Numbered from the stretch's first letter, positions 20,204-30,790 are shown. The stretch is DNA of 50,376 nt from an uncultured Clostridia bacterium (GCA_949841045.1 CATKXS010000009.1:1-50376); one strand, 5' to 3'. Numbers and translations: made by a program. The notes: a model not told the origin generated them from the letters alone.

Positions 20204-20396
20204 ATAAAATAGGCGAATACCCCACCCGATTATACTCTGCCTATAAACAAATGTTCACACAAAAATACAGCCAGTCAAGAAACAAGTAAGACAAGGGCGG
20301 ATAATCCTAAAAACATGTTCTAAATAATAAAATAGGTGGATAATCCACCTAACAGCCAACCGAGAAGCAAGCAAGGCAAGGCTCGAAAATACCTCA
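20204..20396. repeat. Two imperfect direct-repeat units in noncoding DNA
   Basis: ACAGCCAGTCAAGAAACAAGTAAGACAAGG (about 20261) vs ACAGCCAACCGAGAAGCAAGCAAGGCAAGG (about 20353); each preceded by AATAAAATAGG[CT]G. Confidence 0.6.
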
Positions 20397-20458
20397 AAGC
20401 AAGGAATGTACAATGGCGTACATGACTTGTTTTGGGGTGTTTTCAGTTAACACAGCAA

Positions 20459-20484
20459 AAAACAAGCCATGTATGGCTTGTTTT
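20459..20484. terminator. Hairpin, probable terminator
   Basis: AAAACAAGCCAT-GT-ATGGCTTGTTTT. Confidence 0.6.
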
Positions 20485-20510
20485 GTTTGCGCAGTTTATC
20501 GGTTAGCGGC

Positions 20511-20969
20511 CTATTTGTGATATTTGCTACCACTCAGTATCATAAAAGCCCTATAAATTTGTTCAAGCAAAAGTACCCTTGCAATATTATGCGGATAAGT
20601 CACCCTTCCAAATGAAATCTTATCTTCAATCTTTGTCTTTACACTCTGATTAACACCATAAGAACCGCCAATAACAAAGGTTATTGTACTTTCTGTAAGT
20701 GAAAGCTTTTCAATCTTCTGAGAAAACTCTTCGCTTGAAATTTGCTTGCCATTAATATCAAGCAAAATTGACTTTCCAGAAAGCGAAGCCAAAATCTCTT
20801 CACTTTCGGCATCTTTAATCCTTTCTATAACTTCAAACTTATTCTTTTCATCTAGTTCTATAATTTCAAGTTTGCAAAATTTAGACAAACGCTTTTTGTA
20901 TTCCCCTTCTGCCTCTCGCCAGTAACTTTCCTTTAAATTCCCCACACAGACCAATCTAACATTTATCAT
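20511..20969 (-). CDS. rlmH: 23S rRNA (pseudouridine1915-N3)-methyltransferase RlmH
   Basis: MINVRLVCVGNLKESYWREAEGEYKKRLSKF, FVIGGSYGVNQSV, LLLEQIYRAFMILSGSKYHK. Internal start chosen. Confidence 0.94.
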   Translation of the reverse strand: MINVRLVCVGNLKESYWREAEGEYKKRLSKFCKLEIIELDEKNKFEVIERIKDAESEEILASLSGKSILLDINGKQISSEEFSQKIEKLSLTESTITFVIGGSYGVNQSVKTKIEDKISFGRVTYPHNIARVLLLEQIYRAFMILSGSKYHK

Positions 20970-22114
20970 AATATACCCCAAATCAAGGTGAAAAGTGTAA
21001 GCACGGATACAATAGCAAAAGTAGTCCAAATAAGAATTTTTGTAATTAAATTCAACTTAAATTCGCTTTTGTCATTTAACATATTGAAATTTATGTCACT
21101 TTTGGCACTTTTTGCCAGTTCATATTGCATATTGAAATTTTGGAAAAATTGTTCTTGAAGTTTTGATTCAGTGAGTGGCTTTTCATCTTCGTTTAAAAGA
21201 TTTTCAACCTGTTTAAAGTATCTTTCTCTTTCATATTGATACAAAAGTAAATCTTGCATTTCGTTCATCTTATCTAGCGCTGAAATTCTAAGATACCGCC
21301 TCAGCACAACTTTTAAAAGCATAAATAATGCAATTATTAAAATAATCATAAATAAAATTGCTAAAAGTGGCGTATTTGAAAGCCATGAAGAAATCACATT
21401 AAAACCAAAGTCCAGTCCTAGATTGTGGAAGCTTGAATAGCCCATAAGCACCGAAATAAAGTTGTTCATAAAGTGGATTATAATGGCAGGATAAATGCTT
21501 TCGCTACGCATAGCAACATAACCTACAAAAAGACCAATTAACGTTGCATAAAAAACTTGTTCAATGTTAAGATGAAGTAGTCCAAAGAAAAGTGAAGAAT
21601 AAATAAGAGCTTTTTTTGCGCCTAGTGGACCAAAACCATTTAAAAGCATACCCCTATGCGCTGTTTCTTCACAAACAGCAGGAAGGACAGCCGTAAAGAT
21701 AATATTAATTAAAAATAGCCAGAATGGATATGAAGCTGACGCTGAGCCACTTGAGAATTTATAACCGAGTGCAGACAAGAAGCCATTGAAGAAAGTTGTA
21801 ATAAATACATTTAAGAAATAAACGATTACACCCATTAAAACGGCAAGCAAAACTTGGCTGGTCCTTATCTTTTTAAATCCGTAGAATTTGAAAACATTTG
21901 TGACGCCACATTTCATCATTTTTGCAAATAAGAATATAGACATGACAAAAAGCAGACCTACCTGAATTATAAGGTTAAGCCCCAAATTACCAAAGAAATT
22001 ATTTAAGAAATTTAGTAATCCAAACGCAGATAACATTCTAATAGTTGCAAACAGCACAACTATTGGAAGATAACATAATATAGCAACTCTTACTAGTTTA
22101 TTTTTATAAGACAT
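20966..22114 (-). CDS. CPBP (CAAX-like) intramembrane metalloprotease
   Basis: EETAHRGMLLNGF, SLFFGLLHLN, IHFMNNFISVLMG; ATGA overlap with rlmH. Confidence 0.88.
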   Translation of the reverse strand: MSYKNKLVRVAILCYLPIVVLFATIRMLSAFGLLNFLNNFFGNLGLNLIIQVGLLFVMSIFLFAKMMKCGVTNVFKFYGFKKIRTSQVLLAVLMGVIVYFLNVFITTFFNGFLSALGYKFSSGSASASYPFWLFLINIIFTAVLPAVCEETAHRGMLLNGFGPLGAKKALIYSSLFFGLLHLNIEQVFYATLIGLFVGYVAMRSESIYPAIIIHFMNNFISVLMGYSSFHNLGLDFGFNVISSWLSNTPLLAILFMIILIIALFMLLKVVLRRYLRISALDKMNEMQDLLLYQYERERYFKQVENLLNEDEKPLTESKLQEQFFQNFNMQYELAKSAKSDINFNMLNDKSEFKLNLITKILIWTTFAIVSVLTLFTLIWGIL

Positions 22115-22234
22115 CTTTCTCCTTATCTTATGTAATGTATTCCATTAACACCCTAATATATTATATTTTTTTTGTATTTTCAATACATTTTTTTGAAATT
22201 TTGTGTTAAATCTTGTCGAAATTTGTTTACTAAT

Positions 22235-23212
22235 CTAACTTGCCACAATTGTTGTAACTGATGCAAGCAGGTAAAGAAAAGCACCAACTGCCAATGAAAT
22301 ATAGATATATATGGACGTTTTTTGACTTGTTCGCTCATGCGCCTCTGCGCTTTTATGGCGGAAATAAAACCTGTCAATAAGGTAATATATTCCTATTGTA
22401 ACTAAAAGTAGACAGACTGCAAGCACATAGAACCACCACTTGCCAGGTAGTGCCATTGAGAAGGACGTTGTGTTTGAGAGGAAGGATATTGTAACAACCA
22501 AGAAGTTGTTTATAAAATGCACAAGCATTGAACTGACAAGAGAACCTGTTCTAAGTACTACCCAACCCATAATACACCCTAATATAAATGGATAAACAAG
22601 TTGTTGCAAATTAAGATGCATAATTGCAAACATGAGTGATGTGAGAAGTACTGCCGACACATCATTAAATCTGCTTCTAAGGCCTTGCAGGATTACACCT
22701 CTAAAGATAAGCTCTTCATAAATAGCTGGAAAAATTGCAAGCACGAGAATTGCAAGGAAATATGTTCCCCAGCTTGTTGGATTGATAAGTGACAATCCCT
22801 CATCTAGCGGATAACCAACCGCTTTAAGGAAGTTATCAAACGCACCAATAAAATATAAAAGGCCAAAAAGAGAAATCACGCCAATTGATATTATAATTAG
22901 ATAAGTATGCCATTTCATATTGAAATTTAATTTTGCCGCCTTGATATTCACCTTTTTAACGCTGTTATATAAGAAAAAGAATCCAACAAACATAGCAAGC
23001 ATTATGACGCCATAAGCGATTCCATAACCAAGCGAAGAGGTTATAACTTCCACTTTAACGCCCCTGTTATCTGCTATTGAAGATGCAACAAAAGAGAAAA
23101 TATAGGCAAGTGCAAAAGGCGCCAGAAGTGCTATTAAGAACATTTTGCCACTATCATCATCTTTATATATATTGTTTTTTATTGCTACTTTTTCTTCTGC
23201 TTTATTTTTCAT
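22235..23212 (-). CDS. CPBP (CAAX-like) intramembrane metalloprotease
   Basis: YEELIFRGVILQGLRSRF, SLMFAIMHLNLQQ, VHFINNFLVV. Confidence 0.9.
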   Translation of the reverse strand: MKNKAEEKVAIKNNIYKDDDSGKMFLIALLAPFALAYIFSFVASSIADNRGVKVEVITSSLGYGIAYGVIMLAMFVGFFFLYNSVKKVNIKAAKLNFNMKWHTYLIIISIGVISLFGLLYFIGAFDNFLKAVGYPLDEGLSLINPTSWGTYFLAILVLAIFPAIYEELIFRGVILQGLRSRFNDVSAVLLTSLMFAIMHLNLQQLVYPFILGCIMGWVVLRTGSLVSSMLVHFINNFLVVTISFLSNTTSFSMALPGKWWFYVLAVCLLLVTIGIYYLIDRFYFRHKSAEAHERTSQKTSIYIYISLAVGAFLYLLASVTTIVAS

Positions 23213-23257
23213 GATTTTAATTATACAATAGTTCTTGGAAAAATACAAACAAAAGTC

Positions 23258-23286
23258 TTTACATTTCAAAAAATTACAGCTACAAT
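23258..23286 (+). promoter_or_regulatory. tadA promoter
   Basis: TTTACA-N17-TACAAT; -10 ends 6 nt before the ATG at 23293. Confidence 0.55.
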
Positions 23287-23292
23287 ACTTAT

Positions 23293-23739
23293 ATGTTAGA
23301 TTTTATGAAAGAGGCTATAAAAGAGGCCCAAAAAGCATATGAAGAAGACGAAGTGCCAATCGGCGCTGTCATTGTCGTTGATAATAAAATAATTGCCCGC
23401 GGACACAACAGACGCGAAAAGCTTCAAAATGCACTTAAACATAGCGAAATAATTGCAATAGAAAAAGCCTGCAAAAAACTCAAATCTTGGCGACTTGAAA
23501 ATGCGATAATGTATGTCACTCTTGAGCCTTGTCCTATGTGTGCTGGTGCAATTGCAAACGCAAGAATAGCAAAAGTTGTTTATGGTTGCAAAGAAAAAAG
23601 TGCTGGTGACGGACTTTGCGAAAAGATTTTAACAAGTCCCCGACTCAACCACAAACCAGAACTTGAATATGACGACAAACACTCAGAAGAGATTTCGAAG
23701 ATGCTTACAGATTTTTTCAGCAGAAAACGGCAAACTTAG
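23293..23739 (+). CDS. tadA: tRNA-specific adenosine deaminase TadA
   Basis: DEVPIGAVIVVDNKIIARGHNRRE, HSEIIAIEKACKKL, TLEPCPMCAGAI. Confidence 0.93.
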   Translation: MLDFMKEAIKEAQKAYEEDEVPIGAVIVVDNKIIARGHNRREKLQNALKHSEIIAIEKACKKLKSWRLENAIMYVTLEPCPMCAGAIANARIAKVVYGCKEKSAGDGLCEKILTSPRLNHKPELEYDDKHSEEISKMLTDFFSRKRQT

Positions 23740-23834
23740 TTTGCATCGGTATCGTAAATCAAACTTCAAATACCAGCATTACTTGTTCCAGCAAACTTAG
23801 TTTGGCAACCAAATGTTGCACGACTATCGTTAAA
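23730..23834 (+). repeat. Cluster of dispersed hairpin repeats: GCAAACTTAGTTTGC-ATCGGTATCGTAAA (23730), GCAAACTTAGTTTG (23791), GCAACCAAATGTTGC-ACGACTATCGTTAAA (23805)
   Basis: Direct comparison with the copies at 20096 and 30761. Confidence 0.7.
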
Positions 23835-23893
23835 CGAAATGGTAAAATCAGACATCGTCTGTTCCCAAGACTTACGCAAAGTATTCTTACAAT

Positions 23894-23920
23894 AAAAAGA
23901 CAGCCTAAGGCTGTTTTTTA
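23894..23920. terminator. Terminator
   Basis: AAAAAGACAGCCTAAGGCTGTTTTTT. Confidence 0.7.
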
Positions 23921-24388
23921 AAGCAATTTAGTAAGTTCTTCTTGAAACTCTTCGTCTGAAATTTCACCATTTGCATGTCTTTCTCTTAGTCTTGCAATTT
24001 GACCTTCTTTGGTTGAAGTGGCGCTATCACTAACATTCTCAACTTTGTCTGGTTTAATCCAAACCCAATCTGAGAGGAACATTGTGATTATAAGAAGAAC
24101 AGAGGTAATAGAAAATAGGTTTAATATGATTGAAATGACAAGAGCGGACATATAGTATCCATAGCGTTGTCTAAATAATGTTCCATTTTTCCAAATAGCA
24201 AGAATAAGAAGCACTCCAACTGCAATAGTAGCAAAAAGTTCAAAGAACATAAATACAACATAGAATACAGCCGGTCTATATTGAGGTTCAGCCATAAAAT
24301 ATTTTACAATGTCATATATATTCCATGCTGTGTCAGCAAAAGAAAATATTATCGCTATTATAATCATTACTTTTTTAGTTTGGTTCAC
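23918..24388 (-). CDS. Membrane protein with C-terminal SHOCT-like motif
   Basis: QIARLRERHANGEISDEEFQEELTKLL; TM segments; GTG start at 24388 with GGAGG RBS. Confidence 0.65.
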   Translation of the reverse strand: MNQTKKVMIIIAIIFSFADTAWNIYDIVKYFMAEPQYRPAVFYVVFMFFELFATIAVGVLLILAIWKNGTLFRQRYGYYMSALVISIILNLFSITSVLLIITMFLSDWVWIKPDKVENVSDSATSTKEGQIARLRERHANGEISDEEFQEELTKLL

Positions 24389-24507
24389 ATTAACCTCCAC
24401 CAACCTATTTGGTATACAAACATTTGAATGAATGTTCGCACAGCGACTAAGTCGCTCCACTATCAATAAGGTAATTCTAACAAATATTTTAAAAGTTGTC
24501 AAATCAT

Positions 24508-24536
24508 TTGCCACTTTTCATATTTTATTATATACT
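24508..24536 (+). promoter_or_regulatory. Promoter of SDR gene
   Basis: TTGCCA-N17-TATACT. Confidence 0.6.
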
Positions 24537-24565
24537 TAATGTAAAATAAAATTACGGAGAAATTT

Positions 24566-25357
24566 ATGAAAAAGAAAGAAATTAGTAAAAATATTGTAAT
24601 AACTGGCTCTTCAAGCGGAATTGGACAAGCACTTAGAAATCACTACACCTCACTTGGTCACAATGTAATAGGCATAAGCCTTGTAGATGACGACTATAAC
24701 TGCGATGTTTCAAACTTTGAAGTTATGAAAGGCATTTTTGAAGATATTGCAAAAAAGATTGATAAAATTGATATTTTAATCCCTTGCGCTGGCTTTGGAC
24801 TTTTGGGCGCGGTTGAACTTTCTAACAATAGCCAAATCCAAAAACAATTTGATGTAAATGTTATGGGAACAATCAACGCTGTTCAATGCGCCCTTCCTAT
24901 GATGCGTGAAAATGGAAAAATAATCAATATCAGCTCAGTATGTGCCCTTTTCCCACTTCCTTTTAAAGCATTCTATTGTTCAAGCAAAGCCGCAATCAGC
25001 AGTTACAGCGACTGCCTTAGAATGGAACTTAAAAACACAAAAATTCAAGTTACTGCAATATGCCCTTGCGAAATAAGAACCAACTTTTCTAAAAATCGCC
25101 AAAAGGAATTTGCTACAAATGAACGTTATGGCAATGCAATAAAGACTATCTCAGACAATATAGAACTTCACCAACCTAAACGCATGCCACTTGAAAAAGC
25201 TATAAAGAAATTTGTTAAGATAATTGACAAGAAAAAACTTAAACCACAGTACATAATCGGTACAGGCATAAAAATTGGTTACTTCTTCCAAAGATTTATA
25301 CCAAAGTCATGTATGCTCAAACTATTAAACAAATTTTTCTTTCCAAAAGAAAAATGA
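24566..25357 (+). CDS. Short-chain dehydrogenase/reductase
   Basis: ITGSSSGIGQAL, NVMGTINAVQCALPMM, INISSVCALFPLPFKAFYCSSKAAI. Confidence 0.93.
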   Translation: MKKKEISKNIVITGSSSGIGQALRNHYTSLGHNVIGISLVDDDYNCDVSNFEVMKGIFEDIAKKIDKIDILIPCAGFGLLGAVELSNNSQIQKQFDVNVMGTINAVQCALPMMRENGKIINISSVCALFPLPFKAFYCSSKAAISSYSDCLRMELKNTKIQVTAICPCEIRTNFSKNRQKEFATNERYGNAIKTISDNIELHQPKRMPLEKAIKKFVKIIDKKKLKPQYIIGTGIKIGYFFQRFIPKSCMLKLLNKFFFPKEK

Positions 25358-25358
25358 T

Positions 25359-25390
25359 AAAACAGCCGTTTTTGGCTGTTTTATTTTTTG
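25359..25390. terminator. Bidirectional terminator
   Basis: AAAACAGCCGTTTTTGGCTGTTTTATTTTTT. Confidence 0.7.
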
Positions 25391-25926
25391 TTGATAAACT
25401 TTTTATATTCTTGCTCTTTTTCTTCTTCCGTTAAACCATAATAAGGGTCATCTTCTTTTTTATATATATTTATTATTTCTTTGTTGCATTTTTTAGCGTA
25501 TGTGACGGCTTTCAACGCCCCACTTCTTTTTTTGCACTCATCCACATAACAAACAACCAAATCACAGCTATCAACCAACCTCTTGTTTGTTTCAATAATG
25601 ATATTTTTATAATAAACGTTATCAAATGTAAAGACAAGCGTTTCAACATCTTTATAATAAACTTCAACGTCTGAAAGTTCTAAGCCCTCTTTTCTAAATG
25701 GAGTTAAAGAATTAAAAACAACAGAAATTTTTATATCTTCAAATTTATTACGAAGTCGCCTTAAAATTCTAAGACCTAAAATATCAAAATCTCCCCGCCT
25801 GCCAACAACAAATTCTTTCACCCCACTTTGAATTACTTTTTCAAGCAAACAATAAAGCCTTTCTTCTATTTTTTCTTTATTTAAAATTAAACTATGACCA
25901 AACAAAACACAATTAGGGTATTTCAT
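25381..25926 (-). CDS. SLOG/Rossmann-like nucleotide-binding protein (tentative)
   Basis: VLFGHSLILN, FVVGRRGDFDILGLRILRRL, LVVCYVDECKKRSGALKAVTYAKKCNKEIINIY. Confidence 0.5.
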   Translation of the reverse strand: MKYPNCVLFGHSLILNKEKIEERLYCLLEKVIQSGVKEFVVGRRGDFDILGLRILRRLRNKFEDIKISVVFNSLTPFRKEGLELSDVEVYYKDVETLVFTFDNVYYKNIIIETNKRLVDSCDLVVCYVDECKKRSGALKAVTYAKKCNKEIINIYKKEDDPYYGLTEEEKEQEYKKFINKK

Positions 25927-26018
25927 GACCCTATTATAACACATTGAATTTTAATTTAAAAATAAAAAGAGCCATATAATACCCTATATTTTTATAATTT
26001 TTTGGTTAAATTAGGATT

Positions 26019-26270
26019 ATGAACGGTCCTAAAATAATTATAGATGCAATGGTTGAACGCCTAAATAAATATTTAGGTGAACTTAATATGACACAGTATA
26101 AACTAGCGATGTTAAGCGGGGTTCCTTATTCAACTATTAAACACATAATGCAAAAAAGAACTAAAAGTGTTGATTTAAGAACAATTATTATGTTGGCATA
26201 CGGGCTAGGGATTACCCCTGCTGAATTTTTAGATGACCCTTGTTTCCTTTATGAAAATTTGGATATTTGA
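26019..26270 (+). CDS. XRE-family HTH regulator, copy 1
   Basis: LNMTQYKLAMLSGVPYSTIKHIMQKRTKSVDLRTIIMLAYGLGITPAEFLDD. Confidence 0.88.
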   Translation: MNGPKIIIDAMVERLNKYLGELNMTQYKLAMLSGVPYSTIKHIMQKRTKSVDLRTIIMLAYGLGITPAEFLDDPCFLYENLDI

Positions 26271-26281
26271 TGAGGTTTTAT

Positions 26282-26530
26282 ATGAGACAAAAAAATGTTT
26301 CAAATGCGTTAATTGTACGATTAAACAAGTTCTTCGAAGAACGAAATTTAAACCAGTATCAGTTCTCTCAATTAACTGGAGTATCTTATACAACAATAAA
26401 GCATATCATGCAAAGACGAACTAAAAGCGTTGATTTAAAAACTATTATTCTTTTTGCACATGGATTAGGAATTACACCCGCAGAGTTTATAAACGACGAT
26501 GCTTTTCTTTATGAAAATTTAGATATATAA
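26282..26530 (+). CDS. XRE-family HTH regulator, copy 2
   Basis: LNQYQFSQLTGVSYTTIKHIMQRRTKSVDLKTIILFAHGLGITPAEFINDD; start ATG 26282 preferred. Confidence 0.88.
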   Translation: MRQKNVSNALIVRLNKFFEERNLNQYQFSQLTGVSYTTIKHIMQRRTKSVDLKTIILFAHGLGITPAEFINDDAFLYENLDI

Positions 26531-26561
26531 AAAAAGTTCTTCCAAATTGGAAGAACTTTTT
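26531..26561. terminator. Bidirectional terminator
   Basis: Perfect 13-bp stem AAAAAGTTCTTCC-AAATT-GGAAGAACTTTTT. Confidence 0.8.
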
Positions 26562-26564
26562 CGC

Positions 26565-27776
26565 TTATTTTAATAGCCAATCTATTACATATTCAACAAC
26601 AATCCCATCATAATTGCCAACTGAAAATTTATCTAAGGTAAGAATCGTTTTTGGATAATTGTCTTTTATAAGCCTTAGTGGCGAAATCTCTCTTTCAAAA
26701 GTAGTTAAATCAGTCACATTCGCTGATACCTGAAAATATTCAATCACACCATTTTTTTGTGCAACAAAGTCAACTTCTTTAGCTCCAAGTTTGCCTATAT
26801 TAACTTTATATCCCCTTCTAATGAGTTCAAGATATACAATGTTTTCAAGTGTAAAGCCTAAATCTAAATTTTGTTTAGCAAGAAGATAATTTCTGAGTCC
26901 CATGTCAACAATATAAAATTTTTTGTTTGTCTTTAAAAGTTCTTTTCCTTGAATGTCATATCTATCTGCAGAATAAAATATAAAAGCTTCTTGAAGTGCA
27001 GTAACATAATCACTGATTGTATGGTCAGAGACTCTTCTATTATTTGAATTTAAATAATCAGTTATTGATTTAATTGATACAGGATTACCAATAGTATCTG
27101 CTAGATATTTTGAAATCGCTTTTAATAATGCGACATCTATTGATTTTTTTTCTTCTTTCTTTCTATTTTGCCTATCTTCCACATCTTTAACTATTATTGT
27201 ATTATAAATGCCTTCAAGATAATTATTTATTTTTTCTTTATCATTTCCTAAAACCGCAGAATAAGGAAAGCCTCCATTGCGCATAAAATCACCAAAAGCA
27301 TCATCTTTAGCTTTTACATTGTTTAGTTTATAATATTCTTTAAATGAAAAAGGTAACATTGAAATTTCAACATAACGCCCAGAGAGTAAAGTTGCAAGAT
27401 TTCCAGAGAGCATATAAGCATTTGAACCCGTTATATAAATGTCAACTTTATCTTGAACATATAAACTATCTACTGCTTTTTGATAATCCTTAACATTTTG
27501 TATTTCATCAAGTAAAACATATGTCCAATCATTTTTAATAAGTTTTTCCTTTATATAATTATATAGAGATTTATAATCAAGAAGTTCTTCATTTTTTAAA
27601 TCTTCAAAATTGATAAATACTATCTGTTTTTCACTTACTCCAATTGACATTAAATGTTCTTGAAACAACTTCAAAAGTGTTGACTTACCACACCTTCTAA
27701 TTCCAGTTATGACTTTTATAAGTTTGTCATGTTTCCATTTTATCAATTCATTCAAATATTCACTTCTTTGTATCAT
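26565..27776 (-). CDS. AAA ATPase with DUF4143-type C-terminal domain
   Basis: VITGIRRCGKSTLLKLF, YVLLDEIQNVKDYQKAVDSLY, ITGSNAYMLSG, LGAKEVDFVAQKNG. Confidence 0.9.
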   Translation of the reverse strand: MIQRSEYLNELIKWKHDKLIKVITGIRRCGKSTLLKLFQEHLMSIGVSEKQIVFINFEDLKNEELLDYKSLYNYIKEKLIKNDWTYVLLDEIQNVKDYQKAVDSLYVQDKVDIYITGSNAYMLSGNLATLLSGRYVEISMLPFSFKEYYKLNNVKAKDDAFGDFMRNGGFPYSAVLGNDKEKINNYLEGIYNTIIVKDVEDRQNRKKEEKKSIDVALLKAISKYLADTIGNPVSIKSITDYLNSNNRRVSDHTISDYVTALQEAFIFYSADRYDIQGKELLKTNKKFYIVDMGLRNYLLAKQNLDLGFTLENIVYLELIRRGYKVNIGKLGAKEVDFVAQKNGVIEYFQVSANVTDLTTFEREISPLRLIKDNYPKTILTLDKFSVGNYDGIVVEYVIDWLLK

Positions 27777-27828
27777 ATTACCTCCTTTTCCATAGCAATG
27801 ATAGCACAAAAATGAAGATTAGTCAAAG

Positions 27829-27879
27829 AGTTTTCGCATTATAGAGCGAAAACTTTGCAATTTTATAAAGTTTTCGCTC
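27829..27879. promoter_or_regulatory. Triple half-site AGTTTTCGC/GCGAAAACT around a -10 element
   Basis: 27829-27837 AGTTTTCGC, 27846-27854 GCGAAAACT, 27869-27877 AGTTTTCGC; minus-strand TATAAT between copies 1 and 2; copies 2 and 3 lie in a perfect 13-bp inverted repeat (27844-27879). Confidence 0.5.
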
Positions 27880-27888
27880 GAAAAAACA

Positions 27889-27918
27889 AAAACTTTCCAA
27901 ATTTGGAAAGTTTTTTTT
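27889..27918. terminator. groEL terminator
   Basis: AAAACTTTCC-AAATTT-GGAAAGTTTT with T tract. Confidence 0.75.
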
Positions 27919-27927
27919 CTTCGCATA

Positions 27928-29846
<1,919 letters not shown>

Positions 29847-29892
29847 AATTTCCTCCTTATAAACCATTTTCACGTACGTTTTTTGCAATGTT

Positions 29893-29920
29893 ATTATACA
29901 ACTTTTCAATGATTTATCAA
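29893..29920 (-). promoter_or_regulatory. groESL promoter
   Basis: TTGATA-N16-TATAAT on the minus strand. Confidence 0.6.
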
Positions 29921-30011
29921 AATATTTTCATTAAAAATCGGCTCATAGATTGCAACTTTTTGTCATACACTATTATATGTAATACATTATAAAAGGAATA
30001 GTCAACCCTCA

Positions 30012-30770
30012 ATGACAAAAAATTGGTTTAAAAGTAAAAAAACTTTCATTTTAATCTTTCTTTCACTTCTTTTGGTGGCATGTCTAATCGTTGCAAACTA
30101 CATTTCGCTTTACATAATAAAGGCCGACACCAAAACCGAGATTGTTTCAAACAGTGAACTAACATTATATATGCTTTCGTTATCTAAATCCAAAGTGGAA
30201 AATGAAGCAAAAGCGATTGCGCCAGACTTTCAAGAAATTGGCGCGGGCGGATACATTTGGAAGCACGATGACTATTATCATGTCGTTTCAAGCGCATATA
30301 TCAACAAAAATGACGCAGAACTTGTCAAAAACAGTATAAAAATAAATCAAAACCTTGACAGTGAAATCTTCTCAGTCAAATTCAAACCTGCCTCAGTAAG
30401 CGGAAGTTTTACTGGCGAAGAGAAAAAAGTGGTTATTAAAACGCTTTCAATTGCTCAAATTCTATACTCATCTATTTACGATATTTCAGTCAGTCTTGAC
30501 ACAGGCGTATATAATGAATTATCAGCCAAACTTGCTGTCAACTCAACTGCAAACGAGATTTCAACCACCTATGCAAATTATAACACCCTCTATCCAAGTC
30601 AAGTTACAAGTCCACTTCAACAAATCGGACAATTTGCAAAGAGCATTGTAAAAATAAGTGGAGAACTTGCCTCTGATACACGCAATAGCACTGCGCAAAC
30701 ATATTCATCTCATCTTAAGTACAAATACCTCGAAGCGCTTTCACTATATTATGAATTTCTGCAAACTTAG
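30012..30770 (+). CDS. Single-TM, SPOR-like extracytoplasmic protein, unknown function
   Basis: N-terminal TM TFILIFLSLLLVACLIVANYISL; GGYIWKHDDYYHVVSSAYINKNDAELVKNSIK. Confidence 0.6.
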   Translation: MTKNWFKSKKTFILIFLSLLLVACLIVANYISLYIIKADTKTEIVSNSELTLYMLSLSKSKVENEAKAIAPDFQEIGAGGYIWKHDDYYHVVSSAYINKNDAELVKNSIKINQNLDSEIFSVKFKPASVSGSFTGEEKKVVIKTLSIAQILYSSIYDISVSLDTGVYNELSAKLAVNSTANEISTTYANYNTLYPSQVTSPLQQIGQFAKSIVKISGELASDTRNSTAQTYSSHLKYKYLEALSLYYEFLQT

Positions 30771-30790
30771 TTTGCATCAGTATCGTTAAA
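30761..30790 (+). repeat. Dispersed hairpin repeat copy
   Basis: GCAAACTTAGTTTGC-ATCAGTATCGTTAAA. Confidence 0.7.

Noticed and set aside
20966-23212. CPBP pair as an abortive-infection or bacteriocin-immunity system
   Set aside because: CPBP proteases are common chromosomal paralogues; no bacteriocin or defence partner is nearby, and one is translationally coupled to rlmH.
26019-26530. Twin XRE genes as a toxin-antitoxin pair
   Set aside because: Both are HTH proteins of the same family; no toxin fold is seen.
26531-27918. Hairpins at both ends of the DUF4143 gene as terminal inverted repeats of a mobile element
   Set aside because: Sequences differ (GTTCTTCC vs AACTTTCC/GCGAAAACT), have U-tracts, and are better explained as terminators and regulatory palindromes; no target-site duplication seen.
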